Assembly: GCA_029204045.2 (NCBI GenBank)
Contig: JAQNDB010000293.1
Location: forward strand, 1-64,000
Source of the DNA: Tillandsia leiboldiana
Lineage: Eukaryota > Streptophyta > Magnoliopsida > Poales > Bromeliaceae
Direction: 5' to 3'
DNA length: 64,000 bases
In this document: positions 34,378 through 45,032 of the stretch, piece after piece
Position numbering within the stretch: position 1 is the stretch's first letter
How the letters are laid out: each line of letters begins with the position of its first letter
Notes under the pieces: model-generated
Told to the model about the DNA's origin: nothing
What the model saw: only the letters and a program-made list of their open reading frames with translations
Database searches by the model: none
Made by a program: the position numbers and the translations under genes

Positions 34378-36084
34378 TTTTCGGTTTTGTCGTGGTGAGC
34401 GGTGTCTCCCCGACGCTGGGTTTTGACCCATGTGCATCCTGTCGCAGCACTTGAGCCCGAGCGGTTAGATTTGGGCCGGATACCCAAATTGAGGTCAGAG
34501 AGCTCCGGACCCAGATGGCAGGATTGTCAGAGGCATATCAGCGACGGAGTGAGCAGCTGGTTTAGGTGACACAGTTGTCGGAGCACTGAGTAGCCCCCTC
34601 CGTGCCAACGCTTAGTGCCGAGGCACCAAGGCAGGGTGGACAGTTGACATCAGATGAGCTGTGGGACATCATCGATTGATTGAGCCAGTTTTGGCAGATG
34701 AACCACCCCGATTCGTAGGATTGAGCTTGGAGCCTTTGGAGGCAAAGGTCGTGCTCCCTACGTGGATAGTCTTGATATTTTCAGGCAGACTGAGCGACGA
34801 CCACCTGCATCGAGCGGATGAGTCGGTGCCGCTCGGTTGGAGGGCGCCACGGCAGTGGATCGGGTTGTCGCAAGTATGGTTTCATTATGGCAGTCTGATT
34901 TAGAGCATTGTGCATTCCTGCATGGACTAGAGGCAGAGTCGTTACCACGTGCACTAGAGGTACAGGCTCTTGTTGGTGTTGTGCATGTGGAGGAGGCTTG
35001 TGGATCATGTCCAGTGCAGTTGAGACCGCGAGTTATACCGGCAGACTTATTGGTATTTGTGGCAGTTCGGTGTTTTGACCCAGTGCTTGAGATTGGTTGG
35101 CACAGTACCACATGATGTTTGACTGCGGAGAGAGAGGACTATGACCTTCTGCGAGGCAGACAAGAGGAGGCTTGTTTGTAGAGACAGTTAGAGCACACAG
35201 GTTACAGCGACAGTGTGAGAGGTGCCTATGGCGGCACCGGGACTCAATGATATTCCTATTGCCTATGAGATTGTGGTTGACGTGGTTCTGGAAACCGCGC
35301 CAACCTCGACAACACCTCATTGGATATCACCGGTAAAACTGAGAGAGCTGATAGCGCAGTTGCAGGATCTGATGGATTGAAGGGTCTGTTTGACAAGTGC
35401 CACGCCGTTGATACACGGTGGTGATGCCACGTCATTGATACACAACGGTGAGGGTTCTTTTATGGTTTGAGCGCAGGCAGGTCCGGGTATTATTTAGGAC
35501 CTTTTTATGGATTTATACTCTGGCAGTTGTTTGTTATGATGCATGTACCTATTTGGGATCGTACAGCTGAGTACTTTGCCAAGACAGAGTTCAGGACACG
35601 ATAGGGGCATTATGAGCTAATAGTGAGGCCAAGTGGATGGACTAATGCCCTGCCGCCTTTATGATTTGAGGAATTGTGTGTTCTAGCTGTACTTGGACGA
35701 ATTGGTAGCGGTATTCTCCAGGGATATTTTGATTTACTACCAGAGGGACTTGGAGCATTAGGAGCACTTGTAGATGGTGCTACAATGTCTGTGAGGAAGA
35801 AGCTGTATGCCAGGTTATTGAGGTGCAAGTTTTAGCTTCAGGAGCTTACCTTCTTGGTCCACCTTATTTTTGCCGTAGAAGCGGCTGTGGAAATTCGGCC
35901 AAAGTGGATGCTATTCGAGATTGGCCGAGACCGACATTTATGGTTGAGGTGAGGAGCTTCTTGGACTGGGCAGTGCCAGCAGAGCCTGACGAGTGGATGA
36001 TGAGACTGATACCAGCGCCGATTCTAGCATTGTCATTGATGGGAGATGGATTTGCGAGTTTTAGTGATGCCTCCCATAGTGGCC
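34378..36084 (+). pseudogene. gag-protease-RT-RNase H relic of element G
   Basis: Pieces in order: a gag-protease spacer near 34480-34800; protease region scraps near 34900-35100; the RT N-terminal linker (GAGAGAGCTGATAGCGCAGTT near 35340-35360); 27-bp units (35401-35452); RT palm scraps (GRHYEL and GLTNA-like near 35605-35650); RT thumb and linker (35880-35960); and the start of RNase H (SDASHSG, 36062-36083), where the element is cut. The RT FIDD motif is lost. Small deletions relative to element A recur in F at the same place (TTTGAGGA then TTGTGTGTT), hinting at a shared defective ancestor. Confidence 0.75.
35401..35452 (+). repeat. 27-bp hairpin units (about 2)
   Basis: CCGTTGATACACGGTGGTGA followed by a degenerate second unit. 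Same position within RT as in F and the minus-strand elements. Confidence 0.8.
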
Positions 36085-36338
36085 GCGTGCCACAGCGCGC
36101 CCGAAATTTTACGGTTGGCACGGATCCCGAGGCGGTGGCACGGATCCCGAGGCAGTTGGCACGGATCCCGAGGCGGTGGCACGGATCCCGAGGCAGTTGG
36201 CACGGATCCCGAGGTAGTTGGCACGGATCCCGAGGCAGCGGGCGCGAATCCCGAGGCACTGCACGAATCCCGAGGTAAGTTTTCGCGCGCGGCGCGCTGT
36301 GACACGCGGCCCGAGGCGCGTGGTAGGTGGGGGGGCGC

Positions 36339-36608
36339 CACGTGGCGTCTCCCCATTGGACGCCCTGACCGAGGGCGGCAGGCGTGCGCAGGGAAGGCGC
36401 GGCGGCACTGTAGCGGTGTCAGCGGGGGAGGCCACGTGTCGGCCTCCCATTCGTCGGTCAGCGCGACGCGACGCGCTAACGCAACGCGACGCTGCGGCCG
36501 GTGTCAGCGCGGGGAGGTAGTGCGGTCCACGTGGCGGCCTCCCATTGGCCGCCGCGGTTCGTTGGTCGCGGTGCACGGGTCCAGGGCCACGTGTCGCCTC
36601 ATCGTTGG
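36339..36608 (+). promoter_or_regulatory. ERSE-I-type array, second copy
   Basis: CACGTG 36339 with ATTGG 36355; CACGTG 36433 with ATTCG 36449; CACGTG 36528 with ATTGG 36544; CACGTG 36588 with GTTGG 36604. All four spacers are 10 bp. Two are perfect and two have one change in the CCAAT half. Confidence 0.7.
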
Positions 36609-37074
36609 CCGAGCGGTGCTGACGTGGCGCCCATCTGGCGCAGCATGGACGCGTGGACCGCGGCGGGCCAGTTACTGTAGCCGCCCGAAAGTTTTCGGGC
36701 GCCCGAAAGGGTGCGCCCGAAAGTCCGGAAATGGCCTATTTAGGCCCGAATTGCCCCATTTTCCTCCTTTTCTCCGTTTTGGCTTCACCCGAGCGTACCA
36801 GGAGGCGACCCGGGCGATTTCGCCCGGGGTTTTCGGGGGCGCACGAGCGCGCCGTGGACTCCGTGGAGCGCGCAGGGTGTTCCAAAGAGATGAATAGAAG
36901 CGTGGGAGATCACGGCATTGTCGAGGTTGGCCCCATTTGTCATTTTCGCGGTATTTTTGGCACAGTTTTATGATTTCTTTTTGAACTTTGGATTTGACCC
37001 CATGCCCACGTGCATGTTAGGGACCCAACTTTTCTGTGCCGTTTTACTGCGCGAATTTCACGGGCGTTTTGGAT

Positions 37075-37860
37075 GCGCCTCGTTTTGTGTGCCGTACGTG
37101 GGAGACATGCACCGTTTTGCGTGCGGATTTGACAAAGATGCGCAGTTTTGGACGCAGGCTCGGAAAATGTGCACCGTTTTGCGTGCAAAGTTGAGGAAAA
37201 AGAACGTGTACCGTTTTGCGTGCCAATGCGAGGTATGCTCCGTTTTGCGTGCAATTTGGACTAACGGGCACCATTTTGCGCGCAGACTCTAACATTGCAT
37301 CTTATTTTTCGTACAGGGCTGAAAAAATGTGCATCATTTTGCGTGCAACCCTATCGTAGAATGTGCACCGTTTTGCGTGCCAATACGGGGTACGTGCTCC
37401 GTTTTGCGTGCGGGTTGGACCAATGCGCACCATTTTACGTGTGGATTCTAATGTTGTGCATCATTTTTCGTGCAGGGCTAAGAAAAATATGCACCATTTT
37501 GCGTGCAACCCTATCGTAGAATGTGCACCGTTTTGCGTGCCAATACGGGGTACGTGCTCCGTTTTGCGTGCGGGTTGGACCAATGCGCACCATTTTACGT
37601 GTGGATTCTAATGTTGTGCATCATTTTTCGTGCAGGGCAAAGAAAAATATGCACCGTTTTGCGTGCAACCCTACAGTCAGACATGCACTGTTTTGCGTGC
37701 AGTTTTGAGGTACGTGCACCGTTTCGCGTGCAGATCGTGTTGCCGCGCATCGTTTTGCGTGCCGGCTGAAGTGGCGCACACCATTTTTACGTATGGGTTT
37801 TAGTGACATGCATTGTTTTGCGTGCAGGGTTGTAGGACGTGCACCGTTTTGCATGCAAGC
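37075..37860 (+). repeat. GTTTTGCGTGC repeat field with 160-bp duplication
   Basis: About 20 irregularly spaced copies of CACCGTTTTGCGTGC and variants, every 30-45 bp. Within it 37341-37500 is repeated as 37501-37660 with only two or three differences. Open frames here encode Phe-Ala-Cys/Phe-Cys-Val repeats and are artefacts of the repeat. Confidence 0.9.
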
Positions 37861-40242
37861 TCGAGGAGACAAGTGGAATCGCGCGGAGACCAATTGCAAG
37901 TGTCTACGAGCAATTGGGGACACCACAAGGTGGGGAATTCTGCCGAAATTGGGTGACCTCTCCCCTTGCTCCCTTGCTTTTTGATTCGAAGCATGATAGT
38001 AGCCTGTTAGAGGCGTTAGGTAATTATGTTTATGATTGCCTGTGTAGATGGTTTCAAATGGAAAGGTGCAACTGTTGGTTGCCAGAGTTAGAGGAATAGA
38101 TGTGCATGTGTAAATGAACACAGAGGAAAAAGTGCAACTGTTGGTTGCCAAAGATATAGGATGAATATGCATGCGTAGAAGTAATTACTACTTGATGAAT
38201 GAAATGAAAATAACTGCATGCATGAAAAAGGATTAGCTATTATGATGGTGAGCATGTTAGGGTATAACCCTAGGAATCATGTGACATAAGGAAACAGGAC
38301 ATGTTGGTAGTAAGACTAGGAGAAAATCTAGATTAAGGTTTAACGAGTGGCATGATGACCTAGGAGATATACCTAGATCGACGAGTGGCATTATTTTAGG
38401 AAAAATAACCTAAGGTTGACAATAGAGTGTTAAACATAGAGTCAGAGAACTCTAGGTTAAACAAGATATGGAACTTAGGTAAAGGAACCTAAGATGAACT
38501 AGTAGGGTTAAACTCTAGTGATGAAACAGAGTTAGCCGTCGGACTCCGGCGCTGCGCAGCAAGCCCCTGCGCAGCGCGGCCGGACTCCTGGGCCGCGCGG
38601 CTGCGTTTCTCGCCGCTCGGCGTACCCCGGGACAGCGGCGGCGCCTCGGTTTGCGTGCAAGCGCCGTTTTTCGCCGTCGGGGGTCGTTTTTCGCCGTCGG
38701 AAGCTATTTTTCGCCGACGGAGGCTGTTTTTCGCCGCCGAGTGCTCAGTTTTTGACCGTTCCTGACTGTTTTTGCGATTTCTTCCTTCCGGGCAACTTGC
38801 AGGGCTGTTGTTAGCTTCCATCGGGGCCGGGTGAGTGTTTTTTCTCGCCGCGTAGAGCCGCGGACATGCTTCGGGACAGCCGTTGAGCGCGCGGTCTTGT
38901 GGTAGACCACATGTGGGTTGGATTTTACTTCAAAAAGCGCGGGATGCCCTCTAATGCTTAAGGAAACACCTTGATCATGCAAAAGTCCTGTATTTTAGCT
39001 TCTAAATTACCTGTTGGTTGCTCCGAGAGTTAGTATTTCTCTTTCTGAACCCCGGTTCCATTACCGTAGGCTCTTATCATTATATATATCTGCATTCACA
39101 TGATTAGTTGAATCCTTAAAAGCACCTGAATCGTTTTTAACAAACTGGAAAGCCCTTTTATTGGAAAACTTGACTTTTAAAAGCAGTTTTAAAATTCTAA
39201 GATGTCCAGAGTCATGGTGTGGATACAGGGTGCATGTACACTCGTGCCGGGGGGCCGAGAAGTCGTCTATTGTCTTAGGGCCTTATTTGATGTTAGAGTT
39301 ACTGGTAGATTTGGGGGTTCCATATGAGCACATCCTTTCGAGTCGTGGAGTTTACTCCGACTTTGACATGAGTATGAGACGTCTGTTCACTGTTCCGATC
39401 TATTTGATCGAGGATTATAGCCTGCTGAGCCTGGATTTATGCCAGTTGAGATACTTGAGTTCGCGGGGTCGCTCCCCGCGAGCTACGCTCCGGATGCGAT
39501 GATGATACCGAGCCTGACGAGGCTGCGATGTGGTTACTGTGATAGTCCTTATAGGACACCCTACGTAAGTCCGTTCCTCCGGGATGTGCGGCCGTAGTTG
39601 AGCGCAGGTTTGCTTGACTGGTCCAAAGTGGGATAGTCATTTTGATTGTGTGACATGGGTGAGTGAGGTACATTGCATGATTCATAGTTCAGTATTACTT
39701 TGAGCATTTAGCGGTAGATTTACAGCTTTCCTTATCTATCTATCTATCTACCTGTTGATTATCTTACCTATGTTTGTGGTGGACTTAGTGGGCAGACCGT
39801 GTGCTTTGAGGACGGTACCCACTGAGAACTACCTTTGCAGTAGTTCTCACACCCGCTGTGGTACAGGTTTTCCTGAGGCGGCGGTTCCGACTCCTTCCCA
39901 TGCGGAGTCTTCTGATCGAGGTAAGGGCGTGGCCGGCTAGACACTTACCCGAGTCAGTTAGCATAGAGTAGTAGTACCCTTTTTGAGTTTCATCTTTTGT
40001 ACTAGACACTTGTAGAGTGAGATGAGGAGAGAGTTGTTGTATCTCTAGTTACAGCTGTATTTTGGATTGTACTTATCTTCAGATGTTCAGTTTCCTTTCT
40101 TTAGTTTACTTACTTTGCTCTGATATCTATTAGTCATATAGTTTTATTTGCAGGGTAGACGCTTCATCTGTACGGCAGTTTCCGTACAGATGGCGGATCT
40201 GTTAGTGAGCCCGGGTCGCAGTTTCGACCCCGGGGTGTGACA
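37861..40242 (+). repeat. LTR 3' portion, element F-type
   Basis: From about 38820 it follows the F LTR (15180-17086): TGCATGTACACTCGTGCC, the GTCGCTCCCCGCGAGCTACG block, tandem hairpins at 39787-39849, and a perfect 11-bp hairpin at 40165-40192 (CATCTGTACGG...CCGTACAGATG). It ends GGGGTGTGACA. About four TTTTTCGCCG(T/A)CGG units lie at 38650-38745. The stretch 37880-38640 has no recognisable content. Since 36085-37860 belongs to another LTR type, this is either a recombinant LTR or two abutting fragments. Confidence 0.7.
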
Positions 40243-40487
40243 TATATCCAGGCGACTAGCCGTCAGGTAGAGTAGAGTTCAATCATGCTACGATAAAGCT
40301 TCTCGTCTACACTTTCACTAAGAGATTCACTTCCTAATCCCTTATTGCTAGTTCCCATTGGAGTCGGAAAATCTTTAGAGTTTTCTAAATCGAATTTCTT
40401 CACCAACTCCCTTGCATACTTGGATTGGCACAAATGGATGCCTTCTTCATTTTGTTTCACTTGCAATCCAAGAAAGTATGTCAGTTC
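40243..40487 (-). pseudogene. Ty1/copia RT/RNase H fragment
   Basis: On the minus strand it encodes the end of a copia-type reverse transcriptase: TYFLGLQVKQ, QSKYARELVKKF, PTPMGTS and VDEKLYRSMI are hallmark motifs. One base is missing just after SMI (near 40285-40290), so the usual LYLTASR motif continues in another frame. A Leu replaces the usual Pro in the SRPDI-type motif. It is sandwiched between a + strand LTR ending at 40242 and a minus-strand LTR starting at 40488; it is probably part of the target DNA of both. Confidence 0.9.
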
Positions 40488-41329
40488 TGTCACGCCCCGG
40501 GGTCGAAACTGCGACCCGGGCTCGCCAACAGATCCGCCGTCTTTGCGGGAGCTGCCGCACAGACGAAGCGTCTAACCTGCACGAAAAGATCTATAACTAA
40601 ACAAGTATCAGAGCTGAAATGAAGAGCTGAACTACTAAATCACTAAGATAAAAGTCCAAGTACACCAGTCCACTATCTCTCGAATAAAACATACGTACAA
40701 AAAGACTAACAGGTACAAAAGTGGAACCAAAAGTACAGGTGACTCTATCCCTGCCTCCACAGACTCGGGTAGGAACTAGTCGGCCACGCCCTTACCCTGA
40801 TCTGAAGGCTCCGAACGAGCCGAGCCCGGAATGGTCGCCTCAGGAACACCTGTCATCACAGCGGGTGTGAGATCTACTGCAACAGGCAGATCTCAGTGGG
40901 TACCGACGCCAAAACCCACGGTATGCCCACTAAGTCTGCTAGAGACAAAAACAGATAGATAGATAGATAGATAGAATATGAATGCTGGAAATGAATCTAC
41001 CACTACATGTCTCGATGCAATGCAGGGAAAGTTCTCAATTTCTCTCACGGGAGGCCTGGAAATTCTGAACGACTGCCACCTACAACCCTATCAAACAAGA
41101 ACAGGCTGTAGACATAGCCGCCCATAGTTTCCGCCCCCGCACTGAAAATGCTGAAACTCTCGCATGACACTAGAAAGTCATCTCAATTTCATTCAAGTAA
41201 CCACCTGGTAACTCGGTCAAGGCATGTACCCACCTGGTAACTTGTGACACCCCCGGAATTTGGATTAGTCCTATATATAAATGATATAATAGGACTAAAT
41301 CTCTAACCCGGCTATAGCATTTTGGATGG

Positions 41330-41409
41330 TAGCAAGATCCAAGAGGAACATGAGAGTTAAGCGTGCTAGAGCTAGAGTAGTTCTAGGATGGGTGACCCCC
41401 TGGGAAGTG
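41330..41409 (+). other. 5S rRNA-like segment, Cassandra 5' LTR
   Basis: It contains the 5S internal promoter parts in order: box A (AGTTAAGCGTGCTAGAGC, 41355 on), intermediate element (GAGTAGTTCT) and box C (AGGATGGGTGACC, 41385 on), then CCTGGGAAGT. In Cassandra this segment is known to be RNA polymerase III-type. It is part of the transposon, not a ribosomal gene. Confidence 0.9.
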
Positions 41410-41728
41410 GGGCGTCACAGTTGGTATCAGAGCCATTCACCAGCCGGAAATGTGAGATGCGTCTCGGCTGAGCCAGGGTTATATAGCGGGTAGAGTGTGG
41501 CTCCCCGGCTAATGACCGTTGTAGGTGGAGTGCAGCTCCCTACAAGGTCGGCTAAGGCTAGCGAGACGAGTCTCACATCGCCTGGTGCTTGTGAGTGTGC
41601 TTGAGCCTGACGTGGACGTCAGGGCTTAAAGGGGGGAAGAATGTGACACCCCCGGAATTTGGATTAGTCCTATATATAAATGATATAATAGGACTAAATC
41701 TCTAACCCGGCTATAGCATTTTGGATGG

Positions 41729-41808
41729 TAGCAAGATCCAAGAGGAACATGAGAGTTAAGCGTGCTAGAGCTAGAGTAGTTCTAGGATGGGTGACCCCCT
41801 GGGAAGTG
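41729..41808 (+). other. 5S rRNA-like segment, Cassandra 3' LTR
   Basis: Identical by eye to the copy 399 bp upstream. Confidence 0.9.
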
Positions 41809-44800
41809 GGGCGTCACATAACTCGGCCAGGGCATGTAGCCATATGGTAACTCGGCCAGTGGTATGTATCATCTGGTAACTCGGCCAGTGATATGTATCC
41901 ATCTGGTAACTCAACCAGTGATATGTATCCATCTGGTAACTCGGTCAGTGGTATATATCCACCTGGTAACTCGGCCAGTGACTTGTAACCCCCTGGTAAC
42001 TCGGCCAGTGATATGTATTCACCTGGTAACTCGGCCAGTGATATTTATCCACCTGGTAACTCGGCCAGTGATTTGTATCCCCCTGGTAACTCGGCCAGTG
42101 ATATTTATCCTGGTAACTCGGCCAGTGACTTGTAACCCCCTGGTAACTCGGCCAGTGATATGTATTCACCTGGTAACTCGGCCAGTGATATTTATCCACC
42201 TGGTAACTCGGCCAGTGATATTTATCCACCTGGTAACTCGGCCAGTGATTTGTATCCCCCTGGTAACTCGGCCAGTGATATTTATCCATCTGGTAACTCG
42301 GCCAGTGATATGTATCCGTCTGGTAACTCGACCAGTGATATTTATCCATCTGGTAACTCGGCCAGTGATATTTATCCACCTGGTAACTCGGCCAGTGATA
42401 TTTATCCATCTGGTAACTCGGCCAGTGATATTTATCCACCTGGTAACTCGGCCAGTGATATTTATCTATCTGGTAACTCGGCCAGTGATATTTATCCACC
42501 TGGTAACTCGGCCAGTGATATTTATCTATCTGGTAACTCGGCCAGTGATATGTATTCACCTGCTGAAACATACGTTCAGGACCAGTTCTTGCATAAAAGA
42601 GTTCTCTCGGTTTATAAAAACGGCCCGGGAGCAATAACAGTGCCCACTAACCGAAGGGTGCACCAAAACAAGCCCGGGTTCTTCCAATCCTATCACGACT
42701 GTCTGACAGTCACCAGATAAAGCAATAATGGCAAAAGGGTCACAATACCTTTGCATACTGAAGCATTATGAGCATTCTGTGATTTGGGAGAAAACCAGAA
42801 CGCTTTCCGCAGGCAATCGCTGAAGTCGGTGCAGCGCTGGAGCCTGAAATTGGCGAAACCTCGAAAATCGTCCCACAAATCCCGAAAAAATCCACGGAAG
42901 CTCCAATAAATTCTCTCGAGTCACACAAAAATTCCGGCGCACTCTGGCTCACTCTACAGCCAACCCACAACACTAACAGCACTCTTAAAAATCTAAGATT
43001 CCACACACATAAGTCCAGCACAATGTCTGCTCTCCAAATAAATGCTTACAAATAATCCATAGTGTACTTCCATAGCACACTTCAACTCTCAAAATACAAA
43101 TCTTCACATCACCAATACAAGGCACATTCTCTCTCACATTTAAAAAGAACTGCAGCACCCTCTCAATTCCCACACACTCACTTAACCATCAAACTCCAAA
43201 CACACACACACTACACCCAGTACCATTTGCACCCACGCACACAAGAGCTTCTCAACACAAAAATAAAAACTCAATTTGTACACACCCACAAGTCCACACA
43301 AAAAAATCTACCTACTAATAATTAGATGCCCACATAAACACCATATTAACTAATTCACCCACACTTCATAGCATTAACGACATCCACAATCACTTAATTC
43401 CACACACTGTCCAGACTGCCCCGGCGACAATATGACTCGGCCTCCGCGCGGCACCTCAATGAAAACTGCACGAAGGACGTCGACCTGAGAGAGAAAAACC
43501 AAGAAACTCAGTCAAACCAGGCTCACAAATGAACTCGCGACACCCGGGCATCCACAGCCTTGGCGTGCGCGCTCACAGCCCTCCGGAAACGCCCCCCCGC
43601 ACGCCCGATGACCGTACGCAGCAGCCGCGGCAACCACGCGCGCTACTGCAGCCCGCGCGCTGCGTGCTGCCCAGGCGCATGCCACGCGGCGCCTGGGCCT
43701 GGCGCGCGGTGCCAGAGCCGGCCGCGCGGCGCTTGGGCCTGCCGCGCGGCCGCTTGGGCTAGCCGCGTGCCCAACGGGTCTGCCGCGCGTCTGCATGCGC
43801 GCGCCCGCATGGGCGCGCCTGCATGGGCGCGCCCGCACGCGCGCGCCCGCATGGGCGCACCCGCACGCCCAATGGGCCTGCCGCGCGCGTCCCCTAGTGC
43901 GGCGCCCGCGCGCCGGCAGCGCAACGCGCGCTGCTGCAAGCGCCCTGCTGCGCCCGCGGCTCCGCTTGGAGCTCCTCCAATGGACAACATGGACAAGAAC
44001 TAAACAAGAACACCCCAAAGCCAACCTAAAACAACCTAAAAACCCAAGCTCAACCTCCAAAACCCAAAGTGAGCAACTCAAACTCCAAAGAAAAAACTGC
44101 ACATACCTCTCTCTCAAATCTGTCGCGTGCCGGTCATCGCGCTCTTCGCTCGGCTTCCGACCATAGGTCCACCATCACATCCCCCACACAAACCCTCTCA
44201 TTTCCTATTTTTTCCTCTTCTCTTTCCCTCTTCTTCCTCTCTTTCTTCTACATCCAAGCTTTCCTCTGTTCAAACATTTTTCCTCTGTTTCAACTTTGAA
44301 GAAGGTGATGACATGGCGAAAGTTAATTAAGAGGGGGCTTAATTAAAGGGTGCGTGGTGGTTGGCTGTAATAAATGCACCCCCACAAAAGAATAAAAAAA
44401 ATCCCAAATACACCATAATTCCATTCCCTCTCTCACTTCTCTAATTTCTTTCTATAATCCATTACAGGCAAGAATTAAGCAACTAATTAAAATTAATTAA
44501 TTAATTCATTTTTCTTTTAGCCAACTTCAAGTCACTTTTTGCCTTCGGAGTCTCCGCACCGGCCCGAAACCTCCCGAACTCCGCTGTAATATGAAAATAC
44601 ACATGTCCCAAGCTTTTTCCTCCTCAAAAGCTCAACCGTGGAGTCGGTGTGCTAAATCAAAAAACCGGCTCCAAAACTGCCCGTTCCAACTCAATTTTTG
44701 CCCTCGGGTCCTTCGCGTCAGTCCGAAACCTCCCGAACCTCGCTGTAAACATAAAATACAGCTGTTCCAAGCGTTTCCCAATTTTTCTGCACACCACGGT

Positions 44801-44995
44801 GGAGTCGGTGCTTCCCAAATGGTCCTCTTTCGCGTACAAAGCCCGGAAATATCCGAATCAAGCTGGGGCTTCCGCGTAGATCCAAATCAACCCGAACTCA
44901 TCTGTAAACAACCATGGGACACATCCAAGGCAAATTCTCCCCCCTCGCGCCATCTTGCGAGGTCAGTGCGCTAACCGAAACTCCGGTACTCTACA

Positions 44996-45008
44996 CTCTC
45001 CCCCCCTT
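44996..45008 (-). other. Polypurine tract of the X element
   Basis: On the minus strand a run of A and G directly precedes the LTR start, after the conserved TTTCGAGGACGAAACC motif (45017-45032). Primer for plus-strand synthesis. Confidence 0.85.
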
Positions 45009-45032
45009 AAAAAGGTTTCGTCCTCGAAACCC

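Larger units (their letters stand above)
25938..36084 (+). mobile_element. Element G: + strand chromovirus remnant
   Basis: A 5'-truncated 5' LTR (25938-27448), primer site, leader hairpin and degraded internal region. Internal DNA runs 27449-27715 and resumes at 34378 after a solo LTR (27716-34372) that itself contains another (29634-33815). It stops within the RNase H region at 36084, where LTR-type sequence takes over. No own 3' end was identified. Confidence 0.75.
36085..37860 (+). repeat. LTR U3/R fragment of the ERSE-bearing family
   Basis: Similar to 30060-31150 of the solo LTR at 29634, in the same order: GGATCCCGAGG tandem units (36116-36275, about eight units of 20-21 bp), four CACGTG-N10-(ATTGG-like) modules (36339-36608), GCGCCCGAAA motifs, a TATA-like GGCCTATTTAGGCC (36733-36746), the GAGCGCGCCGTGGACTCCGT block, then GTTTTGCGTGC repeats. 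It joins element G's RNase H at 36084 with no TG start, so the first 450 bp of U3 are missing. Confidence 0.8.
41243..41818 (+). mobile_element. Complete Cassandra TRIM, TSD TAACT
   Basis: A terminal-repeat retrotransposon in miniature: 177-bp LTRs at 41243-41419 and 41642-41818 that look identical, a primer site (TGGTATCAGAGCC, 41422-41434), about 220 bp of non-coding internal DNA and a polypurine tract (41630-41640). TAACT flanks it at 41238-41242 and 41819-41823. It encodes no protein, so it depends on other elements for movement. The LTRs carry a 5S rRNA-like segment, the defining trait of Cassandra. The matching positions in LTRs X' and X'' are empty. Confidence 0.96.
41203..42560 (+). 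repeat. 30-bp tandem array, about 26 units
   Basis: Each unit holds CTGG-TAACTCGG-CCAG, a short hairpin, plus GTGATATTTATCCAC or a variant. Because 30 is divisible by 3, several frames stay open for 150-250 codons on both strands; the encoded 10-residue repeats are not supported as protein. Cassandra interrupts the array at a TAACT. LTRs X' and X'' have only about 20 units. Confidence 0.93.
40488..44995 (-). repeat. LTR X (3' LTR of minus-strand element)
   Basis: On the minus strand it starts TGTAGAGTACC at 44995, just after a polypurine tract, and ends GGGGCGTGACA at 40488. Without Cassandra it is about 3.93 kb. Tandem hairpins are at 40867-40931 with the stem variant GAGATCT/AGATCTC. A 30-bp array covers 41203-42560. 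GC-rich sequence at 43560-43980 contains CCAAT-N10-CGCG remnants of the ERSE-like module (near 43868). The AT-rich stretch 43000-43400 and 44000-44990 shows no gene. Confidence 0.9.

Noticed and set aside
41330..41409. 5S rRNA gene
   Set aside because: Only part of 5S is present, it occurs twice within 177-bp LTRs, and it is followed by a primer site. This is Cassandra.
41864..42637. Open frame of 257 codons on + and 229 codons on - (and copies at 52201-52796 and 63138-63857)
   Set aside because: Pure read-through of the 30-bp array; unit length divisible by three keeps several frames open. Similar peptides on both strands, no domain, and the frames cross into unrelated LTR sequence.
43560..44003. 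GC-rich open frames of 147-201 codons in LTR X
   Set aside because: High-GC U3 sequence with frames open on both strands; they carry degenerate ERSE-like modules and no protein motif, and the gap disrupts them in X'.
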